Source of the DNA: RAM1 sp050247515
GTDB taxonomy: Bacteria; Pseudomonadota; Gammaproteobacteria; Burkholderiales; Burkholderiaceae_C
Length of the DNA stretch: 64,000 nt
Assembly (NCBI GenBank): GCA_050247515.1
Contig: JBFWUB010000012.1
Coordinates: forward strand, 1-64,000
Direction of reading: 5' to 3'
Part shown: positions 7,534 to 16,526 of the stretch, in pieces
Layout of the letters: every line of letters begins with the position of its first letter
Position numbering within the stretch: the first letter of the stretch is position 1
Translations under genes and position numbers: made by a program
Notes under the pieces: model-generated
What the model saw: only the letters and a program-made list of their open reading frames with translations
Told to the model about the DNA's origin: nothing
The model's database searches: none

Positions 7534-8715
7534 TCAGGCCTCAAGCAGCTTGCGTTCCACCAGCCAGCCGCGGATGAGCTGCGTGGCCTCAGCCAGCAGC
7601 TCAGGCTGGCCAGCGTAGTAGTGCGTGGCACCTTTGACCTGGCAAAAGGTCTTGTCGCGCGTGGTGGCGGCGTCAAACAGCATGCGTGGGTGCGCGGGCG
7701 GTGCGGCGTCGTCGGCGGTGTTCTCTATCACCAGCAGCGGCGCACGCAGGGTTTTCACACATTCCAGGCCGTTGCCACAGGAATCATCCAGCGACCATTG
7801 CGACAGCCACGAACGCAGCGTCGTGAACCGCGCCAGACCCACCGGGCCGCTGTTGACCGTCTCGGGGTTGCCCATGTAGCACCAGTTCGGCCTGCGGTCG
7901 TTCGGGTCCAGCGTGGCGTCCAGAAAGCGCGGATCGGCCAGCGTGCGGTGCACGATGAAGGGGCGCTCCACCTCGCCGGTGTTGCGTGCCTTCAGTTCGG
8001 CCAGGGTCTGCTTCGCCCAGGCCGTGATGCGGCGCATGCGGGCCAGCTGGGCCGCACGGTAGCGGCTGATGTAGTCGGGCGAATACGGCGGCTGGTTCGG
8101 GTTGCGCGGGTCGTAAATGTCCAGCTCCACATCGCGGTCGTCCGGGTTCAGTTCGTCCTTGACCGACGGGTCCAGTGTTTCGGCCAGCAGATGGGCGCGC
8201 GACAGGTGCGCGGCCTGGTAGATCACCGCGTCGGCCGGGATCAGGCCCGCGCCTTTGAGGTTGACCGGGTCGCCGGCGGGCGTGTGGGTGATGGCGGGGT
8301 TCTCGGCCTGCGCCTGGTAGCTCACGGCCAGCGCGCCACCACCGCTCCAGCCCACCAGCACCACATGCCGGTAGCCCCACACGGTTTTGGCATGGCGGAT
8401 GTAGGCCCCCAGGTCCAGCAGCACCTTTTCCATGATCAGCGCGGTGTCGTTGCGCTGGTAGCGGCTGCCGGCGCACAGCACATGGGCGCCGGTGGCGGCC
8501 ATGGCACGCGGCACCGGCAGCAGCTGCAGGGTAGAGGCCGGGTGCATGAACACCATCAGCGTGCTGCTGTCGCGGCCGTCGGCGGGCCGAAAACGGATGG
8601 CCTCCAGGTTCACGGCACCCTGGTTGCCGGAGAAACCGTAGGTCTCCGTAAATGCGGCGGTCTCTTCGTACTGGAGATGCACCCACTCGGTATGGACTTG
8701 GGGAATTTGGCTCAT
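7534..8715 (-). CDS. Alpha/beta-hydrolase family protein
   Basis: The 393-aa protein has an alpha/beta-hydrolase nucleophile elbow GWSGGG with Ser124, a later VIENTADDAAPP segment suitable for the catalytic acid, and GATHYYAG near the C-terminus for the catalytic histidine. A large insertion between these motifs forms a lid. The family includes esterases, lactonases and CoA-ester hydrolases. Position between an acyl-CoA synthetase and a quinone oxidoreductase suggests ester or lactone opening in the pathway. No signal peptide is visible, so a cytoplasmic location is expected. Confidence 0.8.
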   Translation of the reverse strand: MSQIPQVHTEWVHLQYEETAAFTETYGFSGNQGAVNLEAIRFRPADGRDSSTLMVFMHPASTLQLLPVPRAMAATGAHVLCAGSRYQRNDTALIMEKVLLDLGAYIRHAKTVWGYRHVVLVGWSGGGALAVSYQAQAENPAITHTPAGDPVNLKGAGLIPADAVIYQAAHLSRAHLLAETLDPSVKDELNPDDRDVELDIYDPRNPNQPPYSPDYISRYRAAQLARMRRITAWAKQTLAELKARNTGEVERPFIVHRTLADPRFLDATLDPNDRRPNWCYMGNPETVNSGPVGLARFTTLRSWLSQWSLDDSCGNGLECVKTLRAPLLVIENTADDAAPPAHPRMLFDAATTRDKTFCQVKGATHYYAGQPELLAEATQLIRGWLVERKLLEA

Positions 8716-8749
8716 GGCCTCACTCTATCGCCCCGCGCAGGGCGCGACA

Positions 8750-8766
8750 GTCACCCGCCGGGGGAC
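8750..8766. promoter_or_regulatory. Weak GTCCCC/GGGGAC-type palindrome upstream of the hydrolase gene
   Basis: GTCACC (8750-8755) and GGGGAC (8761-8766) form a dyad with a 5-bp centre, 34 bp upstream of the hydrolase start. It is one base shorter than the other copies and overlaps the stop codon of the upstream gene, so it is listed only as a possible member of the family. Confidence 0.35.
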
Positions 8767-9764
8767 TACGGAATGAGCAGCACCGACCCCGTGCTGCGGC
8801 CCTGCTCGGCATCGGCGTGTGCGCGCGCGGCTTCCAGCAGCGGCACCTGGGCGTTGACCTGCACTTTCAGCGCACCGCTGCGCACCAGCTGGAACAGCTC
8901 GTCGCAGGCGGCCTGTCGCGTGGCCGCTGTGTTGGCATAAAAGCCGAAGCCCGGGCGGTGCAGCGCCAGGCAACCCTTTTGCGCCAGCAGCATCAGGTTG
9001 AAAGGCGGCACATGGCCCGAGGCGTTGCCGTAGTTCACTGCTGCGCCAAAGGGACGCAGACAGTCAAACGACGCGATGAAGGTGTCCTGGCCCACACCAT
9101 CAAAAACAGCGGCCACGCCCTGCGGTGCGAGCTGCTTCACGGCAGGCACAAAGTCCTGCTGGCGGTACAGGATGGTGTGCGCGCAGCCATGGGCCTTCGC
9201 GAACTCAGCCTTGGCCTGGGAGCCCACCGTGCCAATCACCGTGGCACCCAGGTGCGCGCTCCACTGCGCCAGCAGGCTGCCCACGCCGCTGGCCGCCGCA
9301 TGAATGAGCACCACGTCGCCCGGCTTAGGCCGGTAGCAGTGGTGGATCACGACGGCCGCCGTCAGCCCCTTGAGCAGCAGGGCCGCCGCCTGAACGTCGC
9401 TAATATCAGGCGGCACGCGCACCAGGTGTTCCGCCTTCATGTTGCGCTGCTCGGCATAGGCGCCGGTGTTCACAAAAAACAGGCCTCCGGTGCCGGCATA
9501 GGCCACGCGGTCGCCGGGCTGCAGGTCGCGCACACCGGGGCCGGTGCTTTCAACCACACCGGCCGCCTCATTGCCCAGAATCACCGGGAACTGCGGACCA
9601 CTGCCCAGGTAGAAGCCGCCGTTGCGCACATTGATATCGGAGAAGTTCAGGCCAATCGCCGTGTGGCGCACGCGCACCTCGCCGGCCGCCGGCGGCGCCA
9701 GTTCGATGTCGATGGGCTCCAGCACCTCGGGGCCACCGTTGCGGAAAATGGCGACGGCCTTCAT
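8766..9764 (-). CDS. NAD(P)H:quinone oxidoreductase / zinc-independent MDR enzyme
   Basis: This 332-aa medium-chain dehydrogenase/reductase resembles QorA-type quinone reductases. It has the N-terminal GroES-like domain with NFSDINVRNG, the nucleotide-binding loop HAAASGVGSLL, and none of the cysteine clusters that bind structural zinc. Such enzymes reduce quinones or act as enoyl reductases. The start codon overlaps the stop of the upstream P450 gene (ATGA), so the two are translationally coupled. It may supply reducing power or saturate a double bond in the pathway; the specific reaction is not established. Confidence 0.85.
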   Translation of the reverse strand: MKAVAIFRNGGPEVLEPIDIELAPPAAGEVRVRHTAIGLNFSDINVRNGGFYLGSGPQFPVILGNEAAGVVESTGPGVRDLQPGDRVAYAGTGGLFFVNTGAYAEQRNMKAEHLVRVPPDISDVQAAALLLKGLTAAVVIHHCYRPKPGDVVLIHAAASGVGSLLAQWSAHLGATVIGTVGSQAKAEFAKAHGCAHTILYRQQDFVPAVKQLAPQGVAAVFDGVGQDTFIASFDCLRPFGAAVNYGNASGHVPPFNLMLLAQKGCLALHRPGFGFYANTAATRQAACDELFQLVRSGALKVQVNAQVPLLEAARAHADAEQGRSTGSVLLIP

Positions 9765-10987
9765 GCCGGCTCCACCGCCAGCGGCAGGCGGTCCAGCGTG
9801 CGCAGCGTGTTCACCGGGCGGTACTCTGGCGGGCCCGCCAACACCAGCCGCCGGGCGCGGCGCGCCAGGGCGCCCAGCAGGCATTCCGCCTCCAGCCGCG
9901 CGATCATCTGCCCGATGCACACATGGGCACCGTGACCGAACGCCAGATGCTGGCCGGCCGCCTGGCGACGCAGGTCAAACCGGTCGGCATCAGGCCATTG
10001 GCGTGTGTCGCGGTTGGCCGCGCCGATGAACGCGGCGATCTTGGTGTCCGGCGCCAGTGCAAAGCCACCCAGTTGCGCGCCTTCGCGGGTGGTGCGGAAC
10101 ATCACCTGCACCGGTGCCTCCAGGCGAATCGCTTCCTCAAAGGCATTGCGCGCAAGCATGGGGTCGGCACGCAACAGGTCCCATTGCTGCGGATCGCACG
10201 CCAGGGCCAGCAACGCCGAGCCGATACCGCTGATGGTGGTGTCCATGCCGCCGCGCAGGAACGATCGTGTGAGGTTGGCGGCAAAGCCCTTTTGCAGGGC
10301 GCCCGCGTCCTCGGCCTGATAGATCAGCTCACCGAAGCCGCCGCTCAACATCGCCTCGCGCTTGAGGCTGTCCTCGTACCACTGCATGTAGGGCTGCGCA
10401 CGCGCCACGGCGGCCTGGGTAAGTGCGTTGTTGGGGCCGATGGCGTTGAAGTTCATGTCGCCGATGGCCTGGGCGTTTTCGCGCGGAATGCGGATGCCCA
10501 CCGCCGGCGGGAACACCTGCAGCACAAAGGCCTCGGCAGCGTCACGCATGCCGTCAAATTCACGGCCGGCCACCAGCGCATCGGCCATGGCCTCGGCGGC
10601 CTGGGTGAACTTCTCGCGCCACTGGCGCACCACCAGTGGCGACAGGATTTTCTGCAGCGCCGCACGCACGTCGGTGTGCGCGGGCGGGTCCACTTCCAGG
10701 ATCACGCTGGCCGGACGCCAGTTGCCGGGCCGGCGGATGTCGGCCAGGCCCGCGCCGCCCTCGTTGGTGAAGGCGCCCCACTTCGACAGCACCGTGGCCA
10801 CCTCGGCATGGCGACCAGTGGCGTAGATGCCATGGCTTTGCAGCCACACGACCGGGCCCGCCTCGCGCAGCGCGGTAAAGAACGGGTACGGATCGCGCAG
10901 GATGTCCACGGAAAACGGATCGTCGTGCACCACGGGCGGCCCCATGGTCGCTGTGGCGGCGGTGTCAGTGGCTGCGGTGTCTGTCAT
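9761..10987 (-). CDS. Cytochrome P450, CYP199-like
   Basis: The 408-aa protein has the P450 heme loop FGHGAHVCIG with Cys357, the I-helix oxygen-binding motif GGMDTT (246-251) and ExxR in EEAIR (285-288). Segments such as GGAGLADIRRPGNWRP, ILEVDPPAHT and GGFGELIYQAEDAG recall CYP199A enzymes, which hydroxylate or demethylate para-substituted benzoates. It is the first gene of the minus-strand operon and is divergent from a [2Fe-2S] ferredoxin, its probable electron donor. A close paralogue lies at 60948. The ATG at 10987 matches the family length; an ATG at 11002 is possible. Confidence 0.9.
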   Translation of the reverse strand: MTDTAATDTAATATMGPPVVHDDPFSVDILRDPYPFFTALREAGPVVWLQSHGIYATGRHAEVATVLSKWGAFTNEGGAGLADIRRPGNWRPASVILEVDPPAHTDVRAALQKILSPLVVRQWREKFTQAAEAMADALVAGREFDGMRDAAEAFVLQVFPPAVGIRIPRENAQAIGDMNFNAIGPNNALTQAAVARAQPYMQWYEDSLKREAMLSGGFGELIYQAEDAGALQKGFAANLTRSFLRGGMDTTISGIGSALLALACDPQQWDLLRADPMLARNAFEEAIRLEAPVQVMFRTTREGAQLGGFALAPDTKIAAFIGAANRDTRQWPDADRFDLRRQAAGQHLAFGHGAHVCIGQMIARLEAECLLGALARRARRLVLAGPPEYRPVNTLRTLDRLPLAVEPA

Positions 10988-11043
10988 GGCGCTATCCTGC
11001 AAGGCTTAGCGCCCGAGTGTGCGCGCGGCCCCCGCTTTCGACC

Positions 11044-11061
11044 GTCCCCTGATGAGGGGAC
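11044..11061. promoter_or_regulatory. GTCCCC-N6-GGGGAC palindrome in the P450/ferredoxin divergent promoter
   Basis: GTCCCC (11044-11049), TGATGA, GGGGAC (11056-11061), followed by TGAC. The arms are a perfect inverse; counting the paired T and A at the edges of the centre they extend to 7 bp. The site lies 57 bp before the P450 start and 58 bp before the ferredoxin start. It matches copies at 18409 and 59102, including the trailing TGAC. Confidence 0.7.
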
Positions 11062-11119
11062 TGACGTGCGCGCTGCGCTGGCCGAAAGTGGCGCCAGTGC
11101 CATCCACGAGGAATTTTTC

Positions 11120-11443
11120 ATGCCCCTGGCCACCTTCATCTCCAGCGACGGCGCCCGCCATGCCGTGGACGTCGCCCATGGCGCCAACCTCATGCGCGCC
11201 GCTACCGACAACGGCATCGAAGGCATCGTCGGCGACTGCGGCGGTGCCATGAGCTGCGCCACCTGCCATGTGTTTGTCGATGACGCATTCAGCGGCCTGC
11301 TGCCGGACATGGAGCCCAACGAAGACCAGATCCTGGAATACACCGCAGCGGGCCGCCAGCCCAACAGCCGCCTGGCCTGCCAGATTGTGATGAACGACAC
11401 GCTCGCCGGCATCGTGGTGCGCATCGCCGACCCCCAAACCTAG
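11120..11443 (+). CDS. [2Fe-2S] ferredoxin, adrenodoxin/putidaredoxin type
   Basis: The 107-aa protein has four cysteines at 40, 46, 49 and 87 in the C-x5-C-x2-C-xn-C pattern of vertebrate/bacterial P450-type ferredoxins (GDCGGAMSCATC and LACQI). The MEPNEDQILEY segment before the last cysteine is typical of the putidaredoxin group. It is divergent from a CYP199-like P450 and would transfer electrons to it. A dedicated ferredoxin reductase is not seen anywhere in the window. The ATG at 11120 gives the standard family length. Confidence 0.92.
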   Translation: MPLATFISSDGARHAVDVAHGANLMRAATDNGIEGIVGDCGGAMSCATCHVFVDDAFSGLLPDMEPNEDQILEYTAAGRQPNSRLACQIVMNDTLAGIVVRIADPQT

Positions 11444-11456
11444 AAAGCGCTCTCAC

Positions 11457-12296
11457 ATGACACCCCCCACACAAGCCGCCCCCGGCTGGCTCGAACTCGA
11501 AGGCAAGGTCTGCGTCGTCACCGGCGCGGCCAGCGGCATCGGCGCGGAGATCGCTCGCCAGCTCGCGTCGGTGGGCGCCAGGGTGGCCGTACTGGACCGT
11601 GACGAACCCGGCGCCGTCGCCACCGCGCAGGGCATCGCCGCAACCGGTGCCCAGGCGATCGCGGTCACTTGCGACATCGCCGACAAGGCCTCGGTGGACC
11701 ACGCGGCCGGCCAGGTGGAGCGCGAGCTAGGCCGCTGCGACGTGCTGGTGAACAACGCCGCGACCATCTACGCCGCCGCCTTGATGGACATTGACATGGT
11801 TCGCTGGAACCAGCTCATGTCGGTGAACGTGGGCGGCTTTTTGCTTTGCTCGCAGGCTTTTGGCCGCCAGATGATCGCTGCCGGTGGCGGCGGCAGCATC
11901 GTGCACATTGCGTCGATCTCGGGGCGCGTGCCCCAGCCCTACAGCGGCCCCTACAGCGTGAGCAAGGCGGGCGTCAAGATGCTGTCGCAGCTGTTGGCGG
12001 TAGAGCTGGGCGAACACGGCATCCGCAGCAACGTGGTCAGTCCGGCCATGGTGCGCACGCCACTGACCGAAGGCATCTACCAGAACCCCGAGGTACTGCG
12101 CCGGCGCGAGGACATCGTGCCCGCGCGGCGCATCAGCGGCCCGCGCGACCTGGCCGAGGTGGTGCTGTTCCTGGCCAGCGACCGCTCGGGCTATGTGAAC
12201 GGCCAGGACATCCTGGTCGACGGAGGCCTGTCCACGGCCTGGCTCACACTGATTCCCCGCCCAGGTTTTGAGAAGGCCGACGCGGCCAAGGCGTGA
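11457..12296 (+). CDS. Short-chain dehydrogenase/reductase
   Basis: A classical SDR of 279 aa with the cofactor motif TGAASGIG, the NNAA structural motif and the active-site YSVSK, with serine in SISGR upstream. Such enzymes oxidise alcohols or reduce ketones with NAD(P). It starts 14 bp after the ferredoxin gene and its stop overlaps the next MFS gene. Given the upstream P450 and ferredoxin, oxidation of a P450-made alcohol is a reasonable inference. The C-terminal DGGLSTAW block is a normal SDR ending. Confidence 0.88.
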   Translation: MTPPTQAAPGWLELEGKVCVVTGAASGIGAEIARQLASVGARVAVLDRDEPGAVATAQGIAATGAQAIAVTCDIADKASVDHAAGQVERELGRCDVLVNNAATIYAAALMDIDMVRWNQLMSVNVGGFLLCSQAFGRQMIAAGGGGSIVHIASISGRVPQPYSGPYSVSKAGVKMLSQLLAVELGEHGIRSNVVSPAMVRTPLTEGIYQNPEVLRRREDIVPARRISGPRDLAEVVLFLASDRSGYVNGQDILVDGGLSTAWLTLIPRPGFEKADAAKA

Positions 12297-13504
12297 GCCC
12301 CTTGCCCGCACCAGCACCCACCGCTGGCGTGCACCCCGCGGCCTTGGTCGCCCTGTACAGCGTGCTCTTTGGCAGCTCCGCGATGATGCGCGTGTGCGAC
12401 CCGATGCTGCCCGCGCTGGTGCAGGATTTTGGCGTCAGCACTGGGCAGGCGGCCCAGACGGTGTCCGGCTACGCCATCGCCTACGGCATCTTGCAGTTCT
12501 TCTATGGCCCCGCGGGAGATCGCTGGGGCAAACGCCGGGTGATCGGCTTTGCCGCGCTGTCCACACTGGCGGGCAACCTGCTGGCGCTCGTCGCCCCGAC
12601 GCTGGAACTGCTGGTGCTGGCGCGCGTGCTGTCGGGCGCGGCGGCGGCGGGCATCATCGCGCTGGCGCTGGCCTGGGTGGGCGACACCGTGGCCTACGAG
12701 GGCCGCCAGGCCGTGCTGGCGAAATTCCTCACGGCCTCGCTGGCCGGCATGATGGCAGGCCAGTGGGTCTCGGGCCTGCTGACCGAGCACCTGGGCTGGC
12801 GTGCGGTGTTTGTGCTGCTGGTGCTGCTGTTTGCCGCCGGTGGGGCAGCCATCGTCCTGGACCACAGCCTGCGCCATGAACCACGCAGCGTGGCGTATTC
12901 GCCGCGCGGCTACCTGCACTCATTCGGCGAGGTGCTGGGGGTACCCTGGGCGCGCGCGATGCTCGCGTTCGTGGCCATTGAAGGCGCGCTGGCCTTCGGT
13001 GCCATTGCCTTCCTGCCCGCCTATCTGGCCAACACCTTCGGGTTGGGCCTGTCCAGTGCCGCCGCGATAGTGGCGCTGTACGGCGTGGGCGGCCTTTCCT
13101 ATTCGCTGACAGCCCGCTGGCTGGTACCGCGCCTGGGCGAAGCCGGCCTGGCGCTCACCGGCGGCTGCGCCCTGGGTCTGGCATGGCTGGCCCTGGCGCT
13201 GGGCACGCACTGGTGGGTGGCGATGCCGGGCGCCGCCCTGGCAGGCCTTGGTTTTTACACGCTGCACGGCGTGATGCAGACCCACGCCACGCAGATGGCA
13301 CCCGCGGTGCGGGGCACGGCGGTATGCCTGTTTGCATCGGCCTTGTTCATCGGCATCGCCAGTGGCGTCAGTGTGGCCGGCCTGGTAGTGGACCAGGCGG
13401 GCTATGCACCGGTGTTTGCCGCCAGCGGCATGGGCCTGGCGGCGCTGGGTGCTGCCTTTGCTGCCAGCCTGCACCGGCACAGGCACCGGGCAGCAGCAGC
13501 CTGA
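12293..13504 (+). CDS. MFS transporter
   Basis: The 403-aa protein has about twelve hydrophobic segments and the MFS loop motif YGPAGDRWGKRRVIG after helix 2. It starts with GTG overlapping the stop of the SDR gene by 4 bp (GTGA), indicating coupled translation. It would sit in the inner membrane and export or import a pathway compound. It is not closely similar to the MFS protein at 4759, so the two are unlikely to be recent duplicates. Substrate is unknown. Confidence 0.85.
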   Translation: MSPLPAPAPTAGVHPAALVALYSVLFGSSAMMRVCDPMLPALVQDFGVSTGQAAQTVSGYAIAYGILQFFYGPAGDRWGKRRVIGFAALSTLAGNLLALVAPTLELLVLARVLSGAAAAGIIALALAWVGDTVAYEGRQAVLAKFLTASLAGMMAGQWVSGLLTEHLGWRAVFVLLVLLFAAGGAAIVLDHSLRHEPRSVAYSPRGYLHSFGEVLGVPWARAMLAFVAIEGALAFGAIAFLPAYLANTFGLGLSSAAAIVALYGVGGLSYSLTARWLVPRLGEAGLALTGGCALGLAWLALALGTHWWVAMPGAALAGLGFYTLHGVMQTHATQMAPAVRGTAVCLFASALFIGIASGVSVAGLVVDQAGYAPVFAASGMGLAALGAAFAASLHRHRHRAAAA

Positions 13505-13505
13505 C

Positions 13506-14099
13506 TCAGTCTCCCACGCCAACCACCTGGCGCGAATGGCACGGTGACTCCAGCTCATCCAGCACGGCGCAGGCGAAGTCCCCGTATGAAACCGTGCTGC
13601 GCCCATCGGCCTGGCGCACCAGTGCGTCCACTGCAGTTCGGTAGCGTCCGGTGCGCGCACCCACCCCGATCTGCGCGGGCGGCACCATGCAGGTCCAGTC
13701 CACATCCGTGCACGCACGCAGCACCGCGATGGCGGCGGTGTGGGCCGCCACCTGGGGCACCAGAGCGGCCGCAAAGTCTGGTGTGTCGCCCAGGCGCACG
13801 CCCGGCGCCACCGACAGTACACCGGCCCCACCCACCGTCAGCACGCGCGGCACACCCGCCTGCCGAGCAGCCTGCGTTGCCGATGCAGCCACCTGTGCCA
13901 ACAGGTGCAGCGCGTCGGAGGGTGGGCGATAGGCACTGACAAGCGCGTCGTGCTGGCGCACGGCCTGCGCGAGTGCGGCTGCGTCAAGGATGTCGGGCTC
14001 GCCGCGGCGCAACGCGGTCACCGCATGGCCGCGCCCGGTGGCCTCTTGCGCAATGAGCCGCCCGATGCGCCCGGTCGCGCCAATGAGTGCAATGCGCAT
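13506..14099 (-). CDS. NAD(P)-binding protein, NmrA/epimerase-like
   Basis: The 197-aa protein begins with the Rossmann motif GATGRIG (residues 8-14) and continues as an atypical short SDR of the NmrA or NAD(P)H-binding type, with an LTVGGAGVLS segment typical of that family. It ends one base from the convergent MFS gene. Members act as NAD(P)H-dependent reductases or redox sensors. Nothing in its surroundings fixes the role; it lies 16 bp downstream of the NIPSNAP gene on the same strand and may be co-transcribed with it. Confidence 0.8.
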   Translation of the reverse strand: MRIALIGATGRIGRLIAQEATGRGHAVTALRRGEPDILDAAALAQAVRQHDALVSAYRPPSDALHLLAQVAASATQAARQAGVPRVLTVGGAGVLSVAPGVRLGDTPDFAAALVPQVAAHTAAIAVLRACTDVDWTCMVPPAQIGVGARTGRYRTAVDALVRQADGRSTVSYGDFACAVLDELESPCHSRQVVGVGD

Positions 14100-14115
14100 G
14101 GTTCCGCACAGAACG

Positions 14116-14820
14116 TCAGGCGCCGGTGCGGCCCAGCCCGGCGCGAATCACCGCGCCGGGCGCGGGGTCCAGCAGATTGACCTCTGCGCGCTCAAAGAAG
14201 GTCGTGCCGGCCTCGCTTCGCTGGCGGGCCAGCTCGCTGCGCAGGCCCGCATCGGCCTCGATGCGGCGCCGCCCGGCATGCCAGGCGGCGGCGTCGGGCC
14301 AGGCGTACAGCAGCACGATCTTCTGCATGCCGCTGCCTGCTGCCATGTCAAATACGCCCATCACCTGCGCGCCCGCTTCACGCAACAGTGGCAGATAGAT
14401 ATCTGCCAGGAATTTGTTGGCATCCGCATTGCGCCCCGGAGCCACCTGTTGCTGCACCAGCTCGTGCAGACCAGCCACCGGTGCATCGCCCTGCGCTGGT
14501 GCTACCCACGCCGCATTGGGCTTGAGGAAGAACAGGTCATGGCGCTCCACCATCTCGTGGCCAGCATTGGTGTCGGCACGCACGCGCCACCAGTCGGCGT
14601 CCTGGTAGAAGCCGGCCCACACCGCCTCGCGGTGGGCGTAGTCGCGGTACGCCAGCAGGTACACAAACCGCGGCGCATCGGGGCCTGCCACCGCGCTCCA
14701 GCGGCCTACGCAATTGACGCCGTGGCGCTCGAACAGCGCGGGCAGGTGGGTTCCGAAGCGCTCGTGCACGTCGTCCATGCGGCCCGGGGCCACGGAATAA
14801 AAACGCAGTTCGTAGATCAT
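14116..14820 (-). CDS. NIPSNAP-family protein (two domains)
   Basis: The 234-aa protein begins MIYELRFYSVAPGRMDD, a typical NIPSNAP start, and has a second related domain (LHELVQQQVAPGRN to AWPDAAAWHAGRRR). NIPSNAP domains form dimeric alpha/beta barrels; bacterial members are found in catabolic clusters but have no settled enzymatic role. Two related genes lie at the other end of the window (62154 and 62786), also next to P450s. It is divergent from a quinone oxidoreductase across a promoter that contains a GTCCCT-N6-GGGGGC dyad. Confidence 0.85.
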   Translation of the reverse strand: MIYELRFYSVAPGRMDDVHERFGTHLPALFERHGVNCVGRWSAVAGPDAPRFVYLLAYRDYAHREAVWAGFYQDADWWRVRADTNAGHEMVERHDLFFLKPNAAWVAPAQGDAPVAGLHELVQQQVAPGRNADANKFLADIYLPLLREAGAQVMGVFDMAAGSGMQKIVLLYAWPDAAAWHAGRRRIEADAGLRSELARQRSEAGTTFFERAEVNLLDPAPGAVIRAGLGRTGA

Positions 14821-14854
14821 GGCGCTATCTTTGGCGCGCCGCCGGGGGCTGTCT

Positions 14855-14872
14855 GTCCCTTTGAAGGGGGGC
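14855..14872. promoter_or_regulatory. Imperfect GTCCCC-N6-GGGGAC-type dyad in a divergent promoter
   Basis: GTCCCT (14855-14860), TTGAAG, GGGGGC (14867-14872), then AGAC. It differs from the consensus at one base in each arm but keeps the 6-bp centre. It sits 34 bp from the NIPSNAP start and 35 bp from the oxidoreductase start, midway between divergent genes like the copies at 11044 and 59071. Confidence 0.5.
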
Positions 14873-14907
14873 AGACGGCTGCCAGCGGGCTGCCTATGCT
14901 GGGACGG

Positions 14908-15858
14908 ATGAAAGCGATTGTCGCCGCGCCGCAGGGCGCCCAACTGGCCGATGTGCCTCTGCCGCAACCCGGCCCCCATGACATCCTGGTGCGCGTCAGG
15001 GCCGCCAGCCTGAACCGCGCCGACCTGGCTGCCCTGGCCGCGAAAGACGGCAAGGTCGTCGGCATGGAATGGGCGGGCGAGGTGGTGCAGGCGGGCGCCG
15101 AAGCCGGCCCGTGGCAGCCGGGCGACCGCGTCATGTGCACCGGCGCAGGCGCCTTTGCCGAATACGCGGTCACCGACGGCGGACGTGCCTGCCGCATCCC
15201 CGACAGCCTTCATGAATGGGACGAAGCCACGGTGCTGCCCCTGGCCCTGCAGGCCATGCACGACGCACTGGTGACACACGGGCGCGTGGCGCCAGGCAAC
15301 GACGTGCTGATCCACGGCGCCAGCTCGGGTGTGGGCTTGATGGGCCTGCAGATTGCCAAACTGCTCGGTGCACGCCAGGTCTTTGGCACCGGCACGCATG
15401 CCGGGCGGCTCGCGCAACTTGGTGCGTTCGGCGCTGATGTGGCCGTCGATGCATCACAGCCGGGCTGGCACGAACGCATTCTGGCGGCTACCGGCGGCAA
15501 GGGCGTCGATGTGATCGTGGACCAGATCACCGGCAAGGACTTTGCCAGCACCTTCAGCACAGCGGCCATCGGCGCGCGTGTGGTCAACCTGGGCCGCCTG
15601 GGCGGTGCCGCCGGCGGGTTCGACTTCCAGTGGCATGCGCTGCGCCGCATCAGCTACACCGGTGTCACCTTTCGCACTCGTTCGGCACAGGAAATCCGGG
15701 TGCTCAACGCCCGAATGCTCGCCGACCTTGGCGACGCCATAGCAGCACGCAAGCTGCGCCTGCCCGTTGACAGCCGGTATGCGCTCGCGCAGGCCGCAGA
15801 CGCGCTGGCGCGCATGGCCGCCAACCAGCATTTCGGCAAGATCGTCCTGACCCTCTGA
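14908..15858 (+). CDS. Zinc-independent MDR / quinone oxidoreductase
   Basis: A 316-aa medium-chain dehydrogenase/reductase with a GroES-like N-terminal domain (SLNRADLAAL), the nucleotide-binding loop HGASSGVGLMGLQ and no zinc-binding cysteines. It is one of three such enzymes in the window, with only moderate similarity to those at 8766 and 26770. Expected activities are quinone or enone reduction with NAD(P)H. The ATG at 14908 starts the conserved MKAIVAAP; an in-frame ATG lies four codons upstream. It is followed after 4 bp by a WrbA-like flavoprotein, also a quinone reductase family. Confidence 0.85.
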   Translation: MKAIVAAPQGAQLADVPLPQPGPHDILVRVRAASLNRADLAALAAKDGKVVGMEWAGEVVQAGAEAGPWQPGDRVMCTGAGAFAEYAVTDGGRACRIPDSLHEWDEATVLPLALQAMHDALVTHGRVAPGNDVLIHGASSGVGLMGLQIAKLLGARQVFGTGTHAGRLAQLGAFGADVAVDASQPGWHERILAATGGKGVDVIVDQITGKDFASTFSTAAIGARVVNLGRLGGAAGGFDFQWHALRRISYTGVTFRTRSAQEIRVLNARMLADLGDAIAARKLRLPVDSRYALAQAADALARMAANQHFGKIVLTL

Positions 15859-15862
15859 ACCT

Positions 15863-16462
15863 ATGGCCAACATCACCATCGTTTACTACAGCAGCACCGG
15901 CAACACCTACGGCATCGCCCGCGCCATAGAGGCAGGCGCACAGGCCGCAGGCGCGCAGGTGCGCCTGCGCCGCGTACACGAGCTGGCAGGCCCCGAGGCC
16001 ATTGCCGCCAAGCCTGCCTGGGGCGAGCACCTGAACGCCACAAAAGACGTGCCCGAAGCCACACTGGCCGACCTTGAATGGGCCGACGGCTACGTATTTG
16101 GCTCGCCCACCCGCTTTGGCCTGCCGGCTGCGCAGCTCAAGCAGTTCATCGACACGCTGGGCCCGCTTTGGGCCACCGGCAAGCTGCAGGACAAGGCCGC
16201 CTGCGCATTCACCGGCGCGGGCAACCTGCACGGCGGCCAGGAGTCCACCCTGCTGGCCCTTCACAACATGTTCTACCACTGGGGCTCGGTGATCGTGCCA
16301 CCGGGCTACACCGACCCGAGTGTCAAAGAAGCGGGCGGCAACCCCTACGGCACCAGCTTCACGGCCGGCGCACCGCTGGGCGCGCAGGTGCTGGCCGCCG
16401 CGCACCACCAGGGCCGGCGCGTTGCGCGGTTCGCGGGCATGCTGGCCTCGGCGCGCGGTTGA
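15863..16462 (+). CDS. WrbA-like NAD(P)H:quinone oxidoreductase (flavodoxin fold)
   Basis: The 199-aa protein has the flavodoxin FMN phosphate loop SSTGNTYGIA, the GSPTRFGLPAAQLKQFID segment and the GGQESTLLALH segment that define the WrbA family. WrbA proteins are tetrameric FMN enzymes that reduce quinones by two electrons and avoid semiquinones. It lies 4 bp after a quinone oxidoreductase gene, so both probably protect against, or process, quinoid intermediates made by the P450 or ring-degrading steps. Confidence 0.9.
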   Translation: MANITIVYYSSTGNTYGIARAIEAGAQAAGAQVRLRRVHELAGPEAIAAKPAWGEHLNATKDVPEATLADLEWADGYVFGSPTRFGLPAAQLKQFIDTLGPLWATGKLQDKAACAFTGAGNLHGGQESTLLALHNMFYHWGSVIVPPGYTDPSVKEAGGNPYGTSFTAGAPLGAQVLAAAHHQGRRVARFAGMLASARG

Positions 16463-16526
16463 TGCGGGCGCCCGGTGAAAGGGCGCGCGTGCTAGATTCC
16501 CCGCCGGCACCACCAAGGATGAAGGC